From NCBI GenBank assembly GCA_036936605.1, contig JAUPFV010000002.1, positions 269,212,770 to 269,276,769 of the forward strand: DNA of 64,000 nucleotides. The letters are read 5' to 3'. The notes under the pieces were generated by a model, which had not been told where the DNA came from, searched no databases, and saw nothing but the letters and a program-made list of their open reading frames with translations. Shown here piece by piece: positions 11,460-22,104 of the stretch. This DNA comes from Limnanthes douglasii subsp. nivea. Lineage: Eukaryota > Streptophyta > Magnoliopsida > Brassicales > Limnanthaceae. Each line of letters opens with the position of its first letter. The first letter of the stretch is position 1. The position numbers were made by a program, and so were the translations under genes.

Positions 11460-12030
11460 GAAAGATCTACTAAGGCTCGGTAGGTCAATATAGGATTGAG
11501 ATCTTTCCCATAGGGTCGGGAACGTCCAAAATGTAGATCAGTGTAAACACTAAAAAACCTATGAAGGTTCTGTAAATCAATGTAAAATTGAAATATTTCC
11601 CATAGGGTCGGAAAATTTAAAATGTAGATCAATGTAAACACTGAAAAACCTATGAAGGTTCTGTAGATCAATGTAAAATTGAAATATTTCCCATAGGGTC
11701 GGGAAATTTAAAATGTAGATCAGTGTAAATACTGAAAAACCTATGAAGGTTCTGTAGATCAATGTAAAATTGAAATATTTCCCATAGGGTATCAGTGTAA
11801 ACACTGAAAAACCTATAAAGGTTTTGTAGATCAATGTAAAATTGAAATATTTCCCATAGGGTCGGGAAATTTAAAATGTAGATCAGTGTAAACACTAAAA
11901 AACCTATGGAGGTTCTGTAGATCAATATAAAATTGAAATATTTCCCATAGGGTCGCGAAATTTAAAATGTAGATCAGTGTAAACACTGAAGAAACCCATG
12001 AAGGCTCCGTAGATCAATCAAGATTAGTAG
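11460..12030. repeat. 91-bp tandem repeat between pol and the antisense gene of Tat1
   Basis: About six head-to-tail units of 91 bp, each carrying gaaggttctgtagatcaatg, then aatatttcccatagggtcgg, then gatcagtgtaaacactgaaa. One unit (near 11790) has lost about 19 bp. Minus-strand ORFs across this stretch only translate the repeat. It lies exactly where pol (minus) and the accessory gene (plus) converge. Confidence 0.9.
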
Positions 12031-12241
12031 GAACAGACGTCGACCAGCTCGTCACCTGACCAAGTTTGTAATACTTCAAAGATTGGAAGGAAAAATAAAA
12101 TTTTGATTAACTTAATCAAGGGGGGTCGGGTGTTAATGATGTCTCATTAAAACCTTCTCGCGCCACCGAGGTAGGAAAGAGTGCACCCCCGACCAACAAG
12201 TTCTTACAGAATATGTTTAACGAATTACATGCATTGTAAAA

Positions 12242-13339
12242 CTATTCTAAATACAACTTCAGATGTTCGATGTTCCATTGTAGTCTTAACGAGTGCCCGA
12301 GCTTGTTTTGCAGACGATATGTCCCGCTCTTGATTTTTTCTATAATTTTGTATGGTCCTTCCCAGTTCGGGGCGAGCTTGCCGAGGCTTTTGTCTTTGGT
12401 GTGCAGGAAGACGCGCCTCAAAACCTTGTCACCGACTTTAAAATCCTGACGGCGTACTTTAGATGCGTACCGACTTCTCATCAGGTTTTGATAGTGCAAA
12501 GAGTTCAACTAGGCGCGACTTCGTTTCTCTTCTATGAGATCAAGAGCGAGTCGTCTGTTGTCTTCGTTTGTGTTTTCATCGTAGGAACCGATTCTGAAAG
12601 ATAGAAAAATGGATTCTGCCGGAGTAACCGCGTCCATACCATACACCAGAGCATAAGGTGACTCCTGGGTCGCCGTCCGAGGGGTGGTTCGGTAAGCCCA
12701 TAACACTTCTTGTAGATAGTCCGGCCATTTACCAGCCTTTCCTTCAAGGTTCTTTTTGAGCCCGTCTAGGATGGTTCAGTTGGTGACTTCGACCTGCCCA
12801 TTTGCTTGAGGATGGAATGGAGCGGAGAAACATTGTCTGATCCTGTGAGTTGTGCAGAAAGTTTTCATTTCTCCGCTGTCGAATTGTGGTCCGTTATCCA
12901 TGGTTAGCCTCTGGGGTACCCCGAACCGACAACATATGTTGGACCAGATAAACTTGATGATGTCTTTGGTCTTAGTAGCGGACAACAGCTCAGCTTCAAC
13001 CCACTTAGAAAAATAGTCCACTGCCATCACGATTGTCTGTCTCTTGCTAGATGCCATTGGTAGAGGTCCGACAAGGTCGATTCCCCATCGGTCGAAGGGT
13101 AATCCTTCTGATATGGACTCTAGAGGAGCTGCGGGTATGTTTATCGCGTTTGCGAATCTTTGACAAGTGTCGCAAGTTTTCACTATTTGCCGTGCGTCCG
13201 TTGTTATCGTAGCCCAATAAAACCCTGCGAGAAAGATCCTTCTAATTAATGCCTTGTAACCACAATGTGCCGCACCCTCAAAGTCATGAAGTTCAAATAC
13301 AATTATTTGCGACTCGTGGACCCCCAGACATCTGAGCAA
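12242..13339 (-). pseudogene. Tat1 integrase
   Basis: Integrase domain of the gypsy pol polyprotein, which joins the cDNA to chromosomal DNA. The N-terminal HHCC zinc finger is visible as HDFEGAAHCGYKA and CDTCQRF. The catalytic core shows WGIDLVGPLP, DNGPQFDS and NGQVEVTN, supplying the D, D and E residues. The C-terminal part has KVGDKVLRRVF and NWEGPYKI, ending QWNIEHLKLYLE at 12245. The frame is the same throughout, but in-frame stops fall at 12773-12775 (just after VEVTN) and 12506-12508. It is therefore two nonsense codons away from being open. Upstream it is continuous with the RNase H/linker frame apart from another stop at 13370-13372. Confidence 0.9.
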
Positions 13340-13372
13340 AGGATGGCTGAATGACTTTTTGTATAGTACGTC

Positions 13373-14093
13373 TCATAATAGCGTGTAACCTCGGGCCTTG
13401 TTGCGAACCTTCCGAGCCGAGTCGCCATCGCTGGGTAGTCGACCTTCGGCTAGGAAGGCGATAATATCCCGCCGCCAATCCGAAATTGTTACCAAGGAAA
13501 CCTGGCAGGCTATTTCAGGTCGGTTATCAAGCTCCTGTCGTTTGATGATGGATGGATTTTCTTGCTCGATTACCCAGGGATAATTGCTCGAGCATGAAAC
13601 CATTGCTAAGGAGTCTGCCACCATGTTCTCGCTTCTCGGGATGTGTTCCTACGTGATTTTGACAAACGAGGCAGCTAGCACTCTCAACGCTGCTAAGTAT
13701 TGAACCAGATGCTCTTTCCTGGCTTCCGCAACTCCCGAGTCTTGATTTATCAGAAGCTGGGAATCAGTGACTAGGCGTACTTGCCTTGCTCCACATACTT
13801 GTGCTAGCCTGAGTCCAGTCAGGGCAGCTTCATATTCGGCTTCGTTGTTTGAGGTAGGAAACCCGAATCGGATAGCCTGGTACATACTGATGCCTGTTGG
13901 GGTGATTATCTGCACACCCGCTCTGCAACCATTGACATTTGCCCCCCGTCGGTGCGGATGGTCCACTCATTTTATTCGGCCTCTACTGATGGTGTATCCC
14001 GATCCGGACGCTCGGAGTGGAACTCTACCAAAAATTCAGCTAGAACTTGGCCTTTGACGGCCGTCCGCGGCTCAAAATTGATGTCGAAATCGC
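13373..14093 (-). pseudogene. Tat1 second (archaeal-type) RNase H and linker
   Basis: The open part at 13649-13966 contains FGFPTSNNEAEYEAALTGL and RLVTDSQLLINQ, which carry the E and D of the archaeal-type RNase H found in Tat elements in addition to the normal gypsy RNase H. Its N-terminal strand WTIRTDGG lies in a shifted frame (near 13950-13975). A stop at 13646-13648 precedes the linker MVADSLAMV and WRRDIIAFLAEGRLPSD, the usual bridge to integrase. The segment around 14045-14140 (SGRMSKWSVELGDFDINFEP) joins the two RNase H domains. Broken by one frameshift and nonsense codons. Confidence 0.85.
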
Positions 14094-15407
14094 CTAATTC
14101 GACCGACCATTTAGACATTCTCCCGGACATGTCCGGTCGTTAGAGGACGTACTTGAGCGGGAACGAGGTTCGGACGACGATAGGGTGGGCTTGAAAATAT
14201 GGGCGCATTTTCGTGATGCGGTCACTAGAGCTAAAGCCATTTTCTCCAGCCGTAAATACCGTGTTTCCACGTCCGGTAAGCTTTTGCTTACAAAGTAGAC
14301 CGTTGTAGGGGCTGGTCCTGACTCGCTGATTAAAGCCGCACTAACTGCAAAATTTGTAACTGCAATGTAAAGGAAAAGGGTCTCGCCTGTTAGAGGCTTT
14401 GTTAAAAGATTCGGGGACGATAGATATCGCTTAATCCCTAAGAATGCTTCGTCGCATTCGGGCGTCCACACAAATTTTTTGGCCTGTCTCAAAACCTGAA
14501 AAAATGGTGCGCATTTGTCTGATGAACGAGAGATAAAGCGATTTAAAGCTGCCAAGCGCCTAGTTAGGATCTGGACTTCCTTGATGTTCTTGGGCAGTGT
14601 CATGTCGGTAATAGCTCTGAGTTGGATGGGGTCGGCTTCAATCCCTTTTTCGCTAACAAAGAAACCTAGAAACTTGCCTGACCTGACTCCGAAGGAGCAT
14701 TTTTCGGGGTTGAGATTGAGGTTTATAGCCCTAAGGTTATCGAAAGTTTCTCGCAAATCAGAAAGGTGGTCCTCGTTCGTCCCGCTTTTGACTAACATGT
14801 CGTCAATGTAGACTTTCATGTTTCTCCCAATTTGGCCCTCAAACGTTTTATTAACCAGCCTCTGGTATGTTTCCCCGGTATTTTTTAGCCTGAACGGCAT
14901 GACCTTGTAGCAATACAAACCTCGGCCTGTTATAAACGTGGTGTTTTCTTGATCTGCTAAGTGCAACTTGATCTGATTATAGCCGGCGTACGCATCCATG
15001 AATGACAGTAGTCTATTTCCTAAAGTCGAATCCACCAATTAGTCAATTCTTGGCATCGGGAAAGGGTCCTTCGGACATGCCCGATTGAGGTCAGTGAAGT
15101 CCACGCACATTCTCCACTTCCCGTTTTTCTTCTTGACCAGAACGGGATTGGAGGTCCACAGCGGATAACTTGTTTCCTTTATGTGCCCGACGCTGATCAT
15201 TCTTTCGACTTCGCGCAAAATGATGTCTGCCTTTTCCGGAGAAAAAGCCCGACGCTTTTGAGAAATAGGTCTGACGTTTTTGTTTACTGTTAGCCGGTGA
15301 ATAACACAAGACTCCGGGACCCCCGTTACGTCCCCCGAGCACCATGCGAATAAATCTAAATTTTCCCGTAGTAAAGATAATAGTTGTTCCCTGAAGATTG
15401 GCGACAA
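14094..15407 (-). pseudogene. Tat1 reverse transcriptase and first RNase H
   Basis: The open stretch 15039-15407 begins the RT (PVLVKKKNGKWRMCVDFTDL, then PKDPFPMPRID). A nonsense codon at 15036-15038 separates it from 14094-15038, which is in the same frame. That part has FMDAYAGYNQIKLH (first catalytic Asp), YIDDMLVKS (catalytic Asp pair) and LGFFVSEKGIEADP. The first RNase H follows (LFLYIAVTNFAVSAAL, VYFVSKSLPDVETRY). It lacks the usual first catalytic Asp, as expected in Tat elements where the second RNase H carries the activity. A one-base frameshift at about 14205 takes the reading out of frame (the family pattern RKxRPYFQAH continues in the next frame). RT motifs themselves are intact. 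Confidence 0.9.
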
Positions 15408-15613
15408 TCAAACCCCGATCTGCAGAACTTTTCCTTCAGCAAACGGGTGTTGTTCACATTCTTCGTCAGTAGTCAGATATCTAGGAGCTTCCCTAGGATC
15501 ATCAACAGGTAACGACCCCGGGGGAGCCCCTTTAATTGTTATTCCCGTGCCTGAACCATCTCTTGATCTTTTTTAGGTGCTAATGCTGCTCGGTAACACT
15601 CCCGTGCTGCTCT

Positions 15614-17119
15614 CTAGCTACTTCGGACTATACCCACGTTGTTTCCGACCACATATTTCAAACAATGATGGATTGTAGAAGATACCGCATGCATTCGCGA
15701 TATCCATGATCTGCCGAAAATTGCGTTATGGGAAGTCGGTGCGTCTACTACCACGAATAGAACGGTGACCTCCTTCTTAAATGGGCCGCGGCCTAACTGA
15801 ACGACGCCCTCAAACTCCCCGATGACGTCGGCCGCCGATCCCGTAAATCCCACAATGGTACGGTCAGATCGCGTGATGACCGAAGGTGTCCTAAATTTCG
15901 CGAAAGGGGACGCGAAGATTATGTTGGCCGAGCTACCCGTGTCTACCAAGATGCGTCTGAATTCCTCCCCCGCAATGGCCGCCCCGATCACGATGGCATC
16001 CTCGTGCGGGCCGACTATATCTCTCATGTCGTCGTCGTCGAAATACAGGATCGGGGACGGGACACTTTTAGAGTGTTGGTGAGGTCGAGCCTCTAACTGC
16101 GTGGTTAGATTCACAATATGCCTCTTCCTGGAAGATTGTGTTGTACCTGCCATAGAATCTCCACCGAAGATAGTCAAAGATTCAAAGAATTCACAAAGTT
16201 TTCTTACTTTACCGACGTTTTCCCCTGCCTCTTCTTCGATGATCCCGATGATGTTGTGGTTTTCCTCGGGGTCGAGGTACTCGATGAAGACGTCGAAAGG
16301 GTCGGTCACCTCGGAGATGATCATAGTGGTTTCGGGCTTAGGAATTACCACGACTTCTTTCGAAGTTGCACTCTGCTGGGCTTTCTTGACGTATTCCAGG
16401 AGGTTACCGTGCTCTATGAGCATCTGTATTTCTTTCTTGAGAGCAATGCAATCCTTAGTGTCGTGCCCCACGTCTTCATGATAGCGACAGTAACAATTGT
16501 TTCTCTGATCCCGAGGCGTTGGTATTGGGAAAGGCCTTCGGTACATCCCGCTTTTCTTAGTTTTTTCGTAGATTGACGACACACATTCTGTTAGGTCCGC
16601 GAAGTAAGCAGGCCAGATCCACTTGTTAGATATGGGTCGCGAAGTCGTTTGACTCATCTGCTTTGGTTTCTGGCTTGGTGGAGCCGAAGGTTTGGTGGTT
16701 ATGGCCTGGTTTGGATGTATGGTGCTGACTGGTTGGGCTGCCCGAGCGTAGCTAGATTGAGTCCCTTGTCTTATCACGACCGCCGCTTGTGCGCTTTGTT
16801 GAATTTGCGCAGCCAGCTCAGACGCTTCGGTTTCTTCGATCAATATTTGTTTTTCTACTTGGGCCAGAAGGGCGGAAAAAGTGAATGCATGCTTCTTTGT
16901 TACTGCTTGCTTCATAGGTCCCGGGAGTAAGCCCAAGCGATATGCGGTTAAGGCCACATTCTCCTCGCAGTGGTCCAGGTCGGTTTTAGCGTCGATAAAT
17001 CGCCTGGTATACTCCCTTAGGCTTTCTCCCAACCTCTGTTTACAATTCATAATAGTGTCTCCGTTGGCTCGGAAACTCTTACTTCCGACGAAATGCTGCC
17101 TAAACATCGTCCAGAACAT
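15614..17119 (-). CDS. Tat1 gag C-terminal part and aspartic protease (501-codon open frame)
   Basis: Longest open frame of Tat1. It starts inside the gag retrotransposon domain (MFRQHFVGSK, RLGESLREYTRRFIDAKTDL, with TAYRLGLLPGPM). A compact knuckle-like motif (CRYHEDVGHDTKDCIALKKE) lies in the middle. The aspartic protease carries ILVDTGSSANIIFASPFAKF (DTG catalytic triplet intact) and ends near AIFGRSWISRMHAV. Gag coats the RNA and the protease matures the polyprotein. The ATG at 17119 is internal: the real gag start is upstream, and the frame is cut by stops between 17120 and 17176. RT lies in a different frame downstream, with a gap of about 200 bp. Confidence 0.88.
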   Translation of the reverse strand: MFWTMFRQHFVGSKSFRANGDTIMNCKQRLGESLREYTRRFIDAKTDLDHCEENVALTAYRLGLLPGPMKQAVTKKHAFTFSALLAQVEKQILIEETEASELAAQIQQSAQAAVVIRQGTQSSYARAAQPVSTIHPNQAITTKPSAPPSQKPKQMSQTTSRPISNKWIWPAYFADLTECVSSIYEKTKKSGMYRRPFPIPTPRDQRNNCYCRYHEDVGHDTKDCIALKKEIQMLIEHGNLLEYVKKAQQSATSKEVVVIPKPETTMIISEVTDPFDVFIEYLDPEENHNIIGIIEEEAGENVGKVRKLCEFFESLTIFGGDSMAGTTQSSRKRHIVNLTTQLEARPHQHSKSVPSPILYFDDDDMRDIVGPHEDAIVIGAAIAGEEFRRILVDTGSSANIIFASPFAKFRTPSVITRSDRTIVGFTGSAADVIGEFEGVVQLGRGPFKKEVTVLFVVVDAPTSHNAIFGRSWISRMHAVSSTIHHCLKYVVGNNVGIVRSS

Positions 17120-17176
17120 CCCGAAGTTTTTGATGCAGCCTTGTGGTAAACGGTTGTACCATTTGGACGTCCGATC

Positions 17177-18091
17177 TCAGAAGGTCATTGAAAACACCCT
17201 ACACAGGAGTTTGTCGTCATTGTCGAAACTCAGCATGAAGTTTTTGAAGGCTTCCAAGTGGTTATCCGGATCCTTCTTCCCGTCGTATTTCTCAAATTTG
17301 GAAATATCAAATCTCTTCGGGAGCTGCCCCGCTAATATTTCGTCGGACAATGGCAAGGCTCTCCAATTAACTCCGTACCCGAAAGCTCTGCCTCCGAGTC
17401 CTTCTGTCTGAACACCGTAGAGTCCTTCATCCCCTGGATTGATAAACTGGCTGCTGGTTCGGTACCCTTGGTTCTGGCTGTTCAATGGTTTCCATTGCAC
17501 TTGAGGCAGCGCTACCGGCTCTTCACGACTGGCCGCAGGAATTTCTTCCTTCTCAAACGACACTGGAGTTTGTTTTTCGGTGCTACCTTTTTTGTACTTT
17601 GGAGAGTCTGACCTGGGTCAGCGGTGGCGTCGGGAACGATTTTTCTGTGCGCGTTTGCTTATCCTTTCCCGTCGTCGGTACTCCCTGCCCGATGAGTCAT
17701 CTGAAGTGTAATCAGCGGAAACGCCGTGGTGACCCTCCGGGTATCGCTGCGTTCGGGTACTTTGCCCTTCCTCGGGACGATGCTCCCGATAATACCTGAC
17801 AGGTCGAGCCTCGATACGAGGTCCAACAGTCGGATTGTCCCCGCTGCGGTAATCCAAGAGTGGTTCTTTGCCTTTTCCTTCCCGAACCCTTTTCTCGTCT
17901 AGTGCCCGCTTTTTTTCAGCGTTCAACCTGGCAATGTCTTCCAGGAGCTGTCTTCGGGTCATGATAAGGGTTGATCGTTTGTCCCGACCTTGGACATAGC
18001 GCTCCCGATCCGGGGCTTCTTCGCCTTCGGATAACGAAACAGCTCGGATTACTTCTCTCCCGACCCTCTCGTCAACAGCCTCGTCATTCAT
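17177..18091 (-). pseudogene. Tat1 gag N-terminal part (broken)
   Basis: Two stretches in the same frame (18091-17618 and 17563-17177) interrupted by stops. I take ATG 18091 (MNDEAVDERVGREVIRAVSL) as the natural start; the frame is open up to 18160 but that part overlaps the primer-binding site. The first stretch is charged, with a likely coiled coil (TRRQLLEDIARLNAEKKRAL) and Arg/Ser-rich C-terminus. The second has LPKRFDISKFEKYDGKKDPD and HLEAFKNFMLSFDNDDKLLC, the conserved gag domain also seen in Tat4 at 63710-63840. It continues directly into the gag-protease frame. Confidence 0.85.
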
Positions 18092-18141
18092 CTTTTTAAT
18101 CGTGATTTTCAAAGAAAAAGATTCATTTTTGGTATCACGGT

Positions 18142-18160
18142 TTCCCACAGACGGCGCCAA
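18142..18160 (-). other. primer-binding site of Tat1
   Basis: Immediately inside the 5' LTR, the minus strand reads TTGGCGCCGTCTGTGGGAA. A TGGCGCC start followed by a purine-rich stretch is typical of Tat/Athila-type primer-binding sites. I do not assign the tRNA. Confidence 0.8.
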
Positions 18161-18484
18161 TGATGAGAGAATAAATGACCAAGGAATATTTCAGATCTTG
18201 AATCTGATGTGACTAGAGAGAGAGTCTAAAGAGAGAGTGCAAAGAGAATAGAATAATATGGAATGTTCCACCTACCAAGAAAGTGGGTCACCTTTTATAG
18301 TAAAGTAAGGTGGTCTCATTAATGCCCTTGGTGGGCTGGTTTTATTGTTATTTTGGTCCCTTGTTAAACACATTGTTTACAAATTTGTCCCTAAAGGATA
18401 ATAAATACAATAATAGCCATGCCAAGTATTTTATACTCATGATCAACCCCTTATTATTTATCTTGGCGAATTATCTCCTTATCA
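18161..18484 (-). repeat. 5' LTR of Tat1 (324 bp)
   Basis: Full-length LTR, with ends TGAT...ATCA when read on either strand. Bases 18161-18428 match the other LTR; 18429-18484 have no counterpart there. It is followed by the gttgg duplication at 18485-18489. Eight transitions in 268 aligned bases give 3.0 % divergence between the LTRs. Confidence 0.9.
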
Positions 18485-20690
18485 GTTGGGAGAATAAATT
18501 AAACCCTATTGGAACGATTTAGATGTATGCTTCATACAGTTGCTATGGATTGAATGTTCTGTAAAAGAGCCATGATAAAGGCTGCATATATCATCAACAT
18601 GAATCCATATACGACACTTAATATTTTTTGTCCTCAAGAGGCCTAGACGAGAAATACACCTAAGTTGGAAAATTTGAGAGTGTTCGAATGTGATGCTTAT
18701 GCACATGTGAAGCATGATAAGGATAGGTCAAGATAACTGAAATATTTGTTCATCAGCTATCCGAAAAGAGTAAACAGATATAGGTTTTGGTGCGTTGAAC
18801 CTGAACTTTAGAAGGTTTTGGTAAGTAGGGATATGGTTTTCAATGAAGATGATATGTCATTGAAGAAGGCAAAGAAGACTCAACGTAGTACTGTCGGGAA
18901 GAGATGTGAAGTTGGTGATGGATCTGATCTACAAAGTGAAGATGAAGACACTACTGCAGAAGAATATTTTGGACTTGGTTCCACTTTGAATCGTGCAAAG
19001 GAAGTTTAAATAGGGCATGAGTATGAAGATGACCGAGCTTCTGGTGTTCAAAGATCTTCAGATGATCAGATGGGAGAAAAATATGATCTTGATACTTATC
19101 AGCTGGTAAATGATAGACTATGGAGACTAACCAAACAACCACAGAGGTATGGTTTTATCAATAGAATTGGCTATACTTTATCTCCTCAAATACAAAGAAA
19201 TGTTCTTGAACCCGAAACATATCACAATTCTATCAAGATTTATGATAGATAAAAATGGCTCACAACTATGAAATAAGAACTAAAGTCTCTCAAGAAGATG
19301 GATATCTGGATTCGTGTGAAGTAGCCAAAGGGTCAGAAGTTGGTTGAGAGTAAATGAATATTTAAGAGGAAGACATGTATTCATGGTATTGAGTTACCCA
19401 TATATAAGGCTAGTCTCGTGGCTCAGGATTTTATGCAAAAGGATGGTGTCGACTTCAATGAGATATTTTTACATATTGTGAAACAAACCTCAATCAGGGT
19501 CCTATTTTCAATTATTGCAGATTTGATCTTGAGTTGGATAAAATGGATGTTACTAATGCTTTCGACATGGTGAATTAAAAGAGATAATTTACATGTGTCA
19601 ACTAAGATATTTGAATGAGAGAAGTACGTGTTATATGTGTTTGTTAAAGAGACTCTTCTATGGGTTGATATAGTATTATTAGTGCATGTTGATGACATAC
19701 TAATATCTGAAAAGTATAGGAGGAATATTGAAGCTGTAGAAACTCAATTGAAAAATACGGTTTGAGATTGAGGTTTTGGCAGAGGCTAAGAGGATATTTG
19801 GCATTAAGATCAAGATCAACATGTTAAATGGGTATTTATTCTTATCTCAACAAGAATATATTCAAAAAGTTCTAAGGAAGTTAACGATGTCTGAAGAAAC
19901 ATCGATAATTACCATTGGTTCTCAATTCAAACTCAGGGTTACTCAAGCATCAACCGAAGCATCAAATAAAAAGTATATGATGAGGATACCTTATAAAAAT
20001 ATCATTGGCAGTATTGTATATGCAATAATTTGCACGAGACTTGGTCTTGCCTACGCCGTAAATCATTTGAGCAAATTCATTATCCGGAAAAACTACATTG
20101 ACATACACTCAAGTGGCTTATGAGATACTTTAAGGGATCGATTGTTGTAATGATGTGTTACCATCAGAAAGATACATGTAATATATTATTGAAAAGGTAT
20201 TTGGGCTCCGATTATGCAGGCTACCCCGACACAAGAAAGTCTATTTTGGGTCATCTGTTACAGTGCTTGGAGGAGTGTTTAGTTAGAAGTCTTGTATACA
20301 AAAGGTTGTTACGCAGTCGTTTATGGAAACCGAGTATATGGTTGTTGAAGAGATTATTGAATGAACTCACTGGTGTGGAGCAAGACGTGCTTCTGTTATG
20401 TGATAACATTAGTGCCTTTCATTTTATGAAAAATCCAAAGTTCTATGACTGAACTAAACATGTATGATATCAACTTGTACTTCATCTGAGATGTGGTGGA
20501 GAAGAAACAAGTGAAGGTGAATAATATTTCTAGTGAAAGAAACCCTCTGCATGCTCTGATCAAGGTATTGCCGATTTCAAAGCTCATGAAGTGCATGAGA
20601 CTAATGCAAGTCTGGAATGCGTGTGATCTGATCTATAGAGAGTAGAACATTGGATGCAACGAATACTGAAGTTATTATAAGCCTAGGTGG
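18485..20690 (+). pseudogene. Ty1/copia integrase-RT-RNase H, 3' half (copia A)
   Basis: The copia reading resumes directly after Tat1 with the integrase segment TLLERFRCML, followed by HVKHDKDRSR and YPKRVNRYRFW (integrase C-terminus). RT is recognised by YKASLVAQDFMQKDGVDFNE (about 19408-19467) and LLVHVDDILIS (about 19677-19709). Part of RT between these is deleted. The RNase H end has GVEQDVLLLCDNISAFHFMK (about 20373-20432) and the last recognisable copia block KAHEVHETNASLECV ends near 20624. Stops and frameshifts are frequent. A purine-rich tract gcctaggtggagaa at about 20682-20695 fits the 3' polypurine tract. Confidence 0.82.
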
Positions 20691-21060
20691 AGAATTATTA
20701 AATGTAAGATATAAGTAAATTCAATCATAATACTTTATTTAAACCCATCTCTTATAATAATTAGATTTCTATATTAACTTATTTTTTATATTAATTATTT
20801 TTTCTATTTTAATTAAATCTTCAATATTAATTTGGTTTTGCTATATTTATTGGATTCTTATTAATTTGTGTTTTTTATATAAATTAGATCTTTTATAACA
20901 ATTAGATTTCCTATTGATTGTTTTTTATTTTAATTATATTTATACATTAATTATTAGATTTTCTATATCAATTCGATTTTCTGTTTATTTGATTGGCTCT
21001 ATTAATTATATTTTATATGGAATTAAGTCTTCTATATTAATTATATTTTTCAATTAAAGA
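20690..21060 (+). repeat. probable 3' LTR of copia A (degenerate, truncated)
   Basis: Starts after the polypurine-like ggtggagaa and contains repeats like ttaattagatttctatatt, resembling those in 5199-5891. Not alignable end to end, so the right border is an estimate. Confidence 0.35.
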
Positions 21061-22104
21061 TTAAGAGTTATAACAAATATTTGATAAATATTGAAAGTCC
21101 TTACATAACCTATATAATAAAAATAATGTAGGTCGCCCGTAGATATAGAATTATTTTTGTTACCATCCAAATTTAATTAAGTTGTGTACTTGTTTTTATT
21201 TATTTATATTTCCTTTTTGGGATTTATACCAATTTGGTTAAAAAACCTATCCAATTTACTAATAAGTCCAGCCTCAAATAGATTTTACCGATTTGGACCA
21301 AAATATGATTTTATTTATCTATTAGTCCAAACTTAAATTTTAAATACAATTTTACCCTTAATGAATTTGATAATATGACAAAGAAAGTTTGAGAAGAAAG
21401 AATTAATTTTGAAATTGGGGTTAAATATTTTGATTTGAGGATGTGATTGTTTTGTTTTTATAGATAATTGAGTTTTTTTTTAATGGATTGGATCTATTTT
21501 TAAAATGGAATTATTGGGATATGCTTGGGTAAATAGAGACAAATTTTAGACCCATTATGTAAGTCTTCCTTCCTTTTTTGACGTTGGTCTTAAATATGGT
21601 TAGCTGTTCTCTTAAAATATATCGGTTATAAACATAACATTTGGTAAGAGCATTTTTCTCTTCCAAATATACATATGATCATCTCTATCACGGTTATATT
21701 ACTCGTTTTACCATTATATTTTTATATAACGTGTAACCCATATAAATTAGTGAACGATGCATCCCACATTAAAATATTCCTTAAATTTTGGTAAAGTATG
21801 TTTACGCACTTCATCACTCTCAAATATTATAGTGTAATATCCACCGATACAATTCATCAATTAAAAAACATTTCATCTTTGTAAATTATATAAAAAACTC
21901 AGAAGCCAAATGCACTCCAAGACCGATTCAAAACATCAATATCAAACCTGAAAAACAGTCCAACATTGGACTCTAAACAACAATACAGTTGAAATAAGAG
22001 CATTACTTTGTAAATTGAACCTTTACACACAAAAACGAATGACATTTCTTGTAGAATCCATAGTAAACTAAGTAGCTCATAACTCTCAGCAAAAAAATCC
22101 CCTT
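21061..22104. other. A+T-rich stretch downstream of the MATE gene
   Basis: No coding frame or repeat that I can support. The part next to 22105 would include the MATE 3' untranslated region, but I cannot place the polyadenylation site. Confidence 0.5.

Larger units (their letters stand above)
7713..18484 (-). mobile_element. Tat1: Ty3/gypsy Tat-lineage LTR retrotransposon inserted in copia A
   Basis: About 10.8 kb on the minus strand. Order in its own direction: 5' LTR (18161-18484), primer-binding site (18142-18160), gag, protease, reverse transcriptase, RNase H, a second archaeal-type RNase H, integrase, a tandem repeat, an accessory gene on the opposite strand, polypurine tract and 3' LTR (7713-7980). 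Two RNase H domains and a long post-pol region with an antisense ORF mark the Tat lineage (Retand/Grande/Ogre group). The element is bounded by gttgg duplications. The G+C content is clearly higher than in the flanking DNA. Nonsense codons and frameshifts interrupt gag and pol, so it is not autonomous as it stands, although most motifs survive, which suggests a fairly recent insertion. Confidence 0.92.

Noticed and set aside
11435..11925. Overlapping minus-strand ORFs with repeated FYIDLQNLHRFF peptides
   Set aside because: They are translations of the 91-bp tandem repeat in Tat1; no independent coding signal.
15822..17411. Several plus-strand ORFs of 86-176 codons opposite Tat1 gag-protease
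   Set aside because: Shadows of the gag/protease frame caused by higher G+C content and codon bias.
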